Source: Beggiatoa alba B18LD
GTDB lineage: Bacteria > Pseudomonadota > Gammaproteobacteria > Beggiatoales > Beggiatoaceae
Length of the DNA: 64,000 bases
Direction: 5' to 3'
NCBI RefSeq assembly: GCF_000245015.1
Contig: NZ_JH600070.1
Location: 637,594 to 701,593 of the forward strand
In this document: positions 63,054 through 64,000 of the stretch, one piece after another
Layout: each line of letters starts with the position of its first letter
Position numbering within the stretch: position 1 is the stretch's first letter
Made by a program: the position numbers and the translations under genes
The notes under the pieces: generated by a model
The model's input: only the letters and a program-made list of their open reading frames with translations
Databases searched by the model: none
Told to the model about the DNA's origin: nothing

Positions 63054-64000
63054 TCATTCAGTAACAAGACCAATCAGGACATCCATGACATTAGTCCCTG
63101 TTGCACCTGTATAGATTAAATCATTTGTCTGTTCTAAGAACTGTCCTGCATTGGCTTTCTGCAAATGCTGTACACAATCTAAACCCAAAATTTCCCCCCG
63201 CGCAACCGTTCCACTATCCACTAATGCACCCGCCACTTTATTATTACCATCTTCACCATCAGTACCCGCAGCCAGCAGATAAATACCAAATTGTCCCAAT
63301 AACACTCGTGCAGCAGATAAGGCAAGCATTTGACAACGCCCGCCTTCCCCAACTACAGCAGGTAACTGTACCGTTGTCTCACTCGACCAAATGTAAACCC
63401 CCTGTGTTGCATCAAGCAGAAAATTGGCAATTTTCTCTCCTGCTTTAATTGCATCTCCTTGAATAAATTCACTTTGAATATAAGGCGTATAACCCCGTGC
63501 CTGCGCCGCTTTTATAATGGCATGACGCGCAATAGACGGACTTGCAATTAAAAAATGTTGAATATTTGCATAACAATTCAGCGGACAAGTTGGCTCTGTT
63601 CCGCGCAATAACGCATTAATCCAATCAGGCAAATGAGAAGGAATATGCTCATGATTAGAAGGCACTAATAATCCTGAGCCAATAACTTGCAAATCGTCTT
63701 GAGGCACATCCGAAATTAATAAATTCATCACGGGATGTCCCACCAAATAATGTGCTAAACGTCCGCCTTTTATCTGCGATAGATTCTTGCGCACACTATT
63801 CATTGCCTGAATATTCAAACCACTGGCTAATAACCACTGATTCACTGCTTGTAAAGTCTCTAAATTAACGCTTGCAATGGGTACTTCAACCAAAGAAGAA
63901 GCCCCACCCGAGACAAGACACAAAACGGGATATTTAGGCGGTAAGGCATGAATAAACTGCAATAATTCCTCACCTGCTCGCAAACTATCCACATTTGGAA
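63054..64000 (-). CDS. Glycerate 2-kinase/hydroxypyruvate reductase family (DUF4147/MOFRL), 5' end outside window
   Basis: The frame is open to base 64000, with codons before GTG 63992 reading Pro-Asn, so the real start lies outside. The visible 315 residues contain DSLRAGEELLQFI, CLVSGGASSLVEVP, NSVRKNLSQIKGGRLA, LLISDVPQDDLQVIGSG, and the C-terminal MOFRL domain with LAAGTDGEDGNNKVAGALVDSG. These are family signatures of glycerate kinases of the GckA/TtuD type, which act in glycerate or tartrate use. The reaction cannot be fixed further here. It is isolated from the next gene by about 145 bp. Confidence 0.92.
   Translation of the reverse strand, partial: PNVDSLRAGEELLQFIHALPPKYPVLCLVSGGASSLVEVPIASVNLETLQAVNQWLLASGLNIQAMNSVRKNLSQIKGGRLAHYLVGHPVMNLLISDVPQDDLQVIGSGLLVPSNHEHIPSHLPDWINALLRGTEPTCPLNCYANIQHFLIASPSIARHAIIKAAQARGYTPYIQSEFIQGDAIKAGEKIANFLLDATQGVYIWSSETTVQLPAVVGEGGRCQMLALSAARVLLGQFGIYLLAAGTDGEDGNNKVAGALVDSGTVARGEILGLDCVQHLQKANAGQFLEQTNDLIYTGATGTNVMDVLIGLVTE

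Overview
The window looks like a chromosomal segment of a Beggiatoa-like (Thiotrichales) gammaproteobacterium. The basis is inference from gene content: an AT-leaning genome, a fused SoxYZ-like sulfur carrier, a Sphaeroides-heme-protein (SHP)/diheme cytochrome module, a MbnP/MbnH pair, part of a nif cluster in Azotobacter-type order, and gammaproteobacterial housekeeping genes (mfd, hemB, glnS, rsmI, lpoA, yraN, pyrD, ysxC). No rRNA, tRNA, CRISPR array, prophage or full-length transposase was recognised. The left edge cuts a sensor kinase gene and the right edge cuts a glycerate kinase/hydroxypyruvate reductase-type gene.

Layout. 1-5.1 kb (minus strand): a cytochrome b561-DHC fusion, SHP, a free diheme cytochrome (DHC), a membrane class III nucleotide cyclase and a QseBC/PmrAB-like two-component pair. 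5.2-11.2 kb: a GspL/PilMN-like protein with a GspF/PilC-like protein, penicillin-binding protein 1C, and a GspG pseudopilin. 11.5-15.8 kb: a small DUF2892 membrane protein and mfd. 15.9-19.5 kb: a large STAND-type NTPase with about 36-residue repeats, the best candidate for an unusual or conflict-related protein. 19.8-23.1 kb: hemB, a Crp/Fnr regulator, a periplasmic coiled-coil protein and elbB. 23.3-27.4 kb: SoxYZ-like, DUF4350, MoxR and a predicted outer-membrane protein. 27.4-29.4 kb: a SpoIIE phosphatase/STAS/anti-sigma-kinase partner-switch trio, followed by a cellulose-synthase-like glycosyltransferase that lacks a PilZ domain, and a VanZ-like protein. 32.1-33.7 kb: arsC-acr3. 34-36.2 kb: ysxC and a dynamin-like GTPase. 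36.5-40.3 kb: mbnP-mbnH-outer membrane protein-lipoprotein.

40.7-47.0 kb is a minus-strand nif accessory operon, nifV-cysE-(two unknown genes)-nifW-nifZ-nifM-clpX. It is preceded by an excellent sigma-54 promoter and a NifA-type upstream element, and most of its spacers contain a hairpin. 47.2-53.2 kb: a glycosyltransferase, mltF, rsmI, lpoA and yraN. 53.4-54.4 kb: two related coiled-coil genes of unknown function. 54.7-64 kb: glnS, a heptosyltransferase, a secreted protein, a MarR regulator, a CorC-type transporter, pyrD, a response regulator-histidine kinase and the truncated kinase gene.

The intergenic regions carry a modular family of MITE-like palindromic elements: AACCTGAGTTCGGCGAG inverted ends with TA-compatible flanks, a core built of 9-nt CAGGATT-type units, and a nested CCTGCTAGG palindrome. 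Five to eight copies or fragments are present, several abutting stop codons. A second, smaller hairpin family (GGTGGAATA...TATTCCACC) occurs three times.
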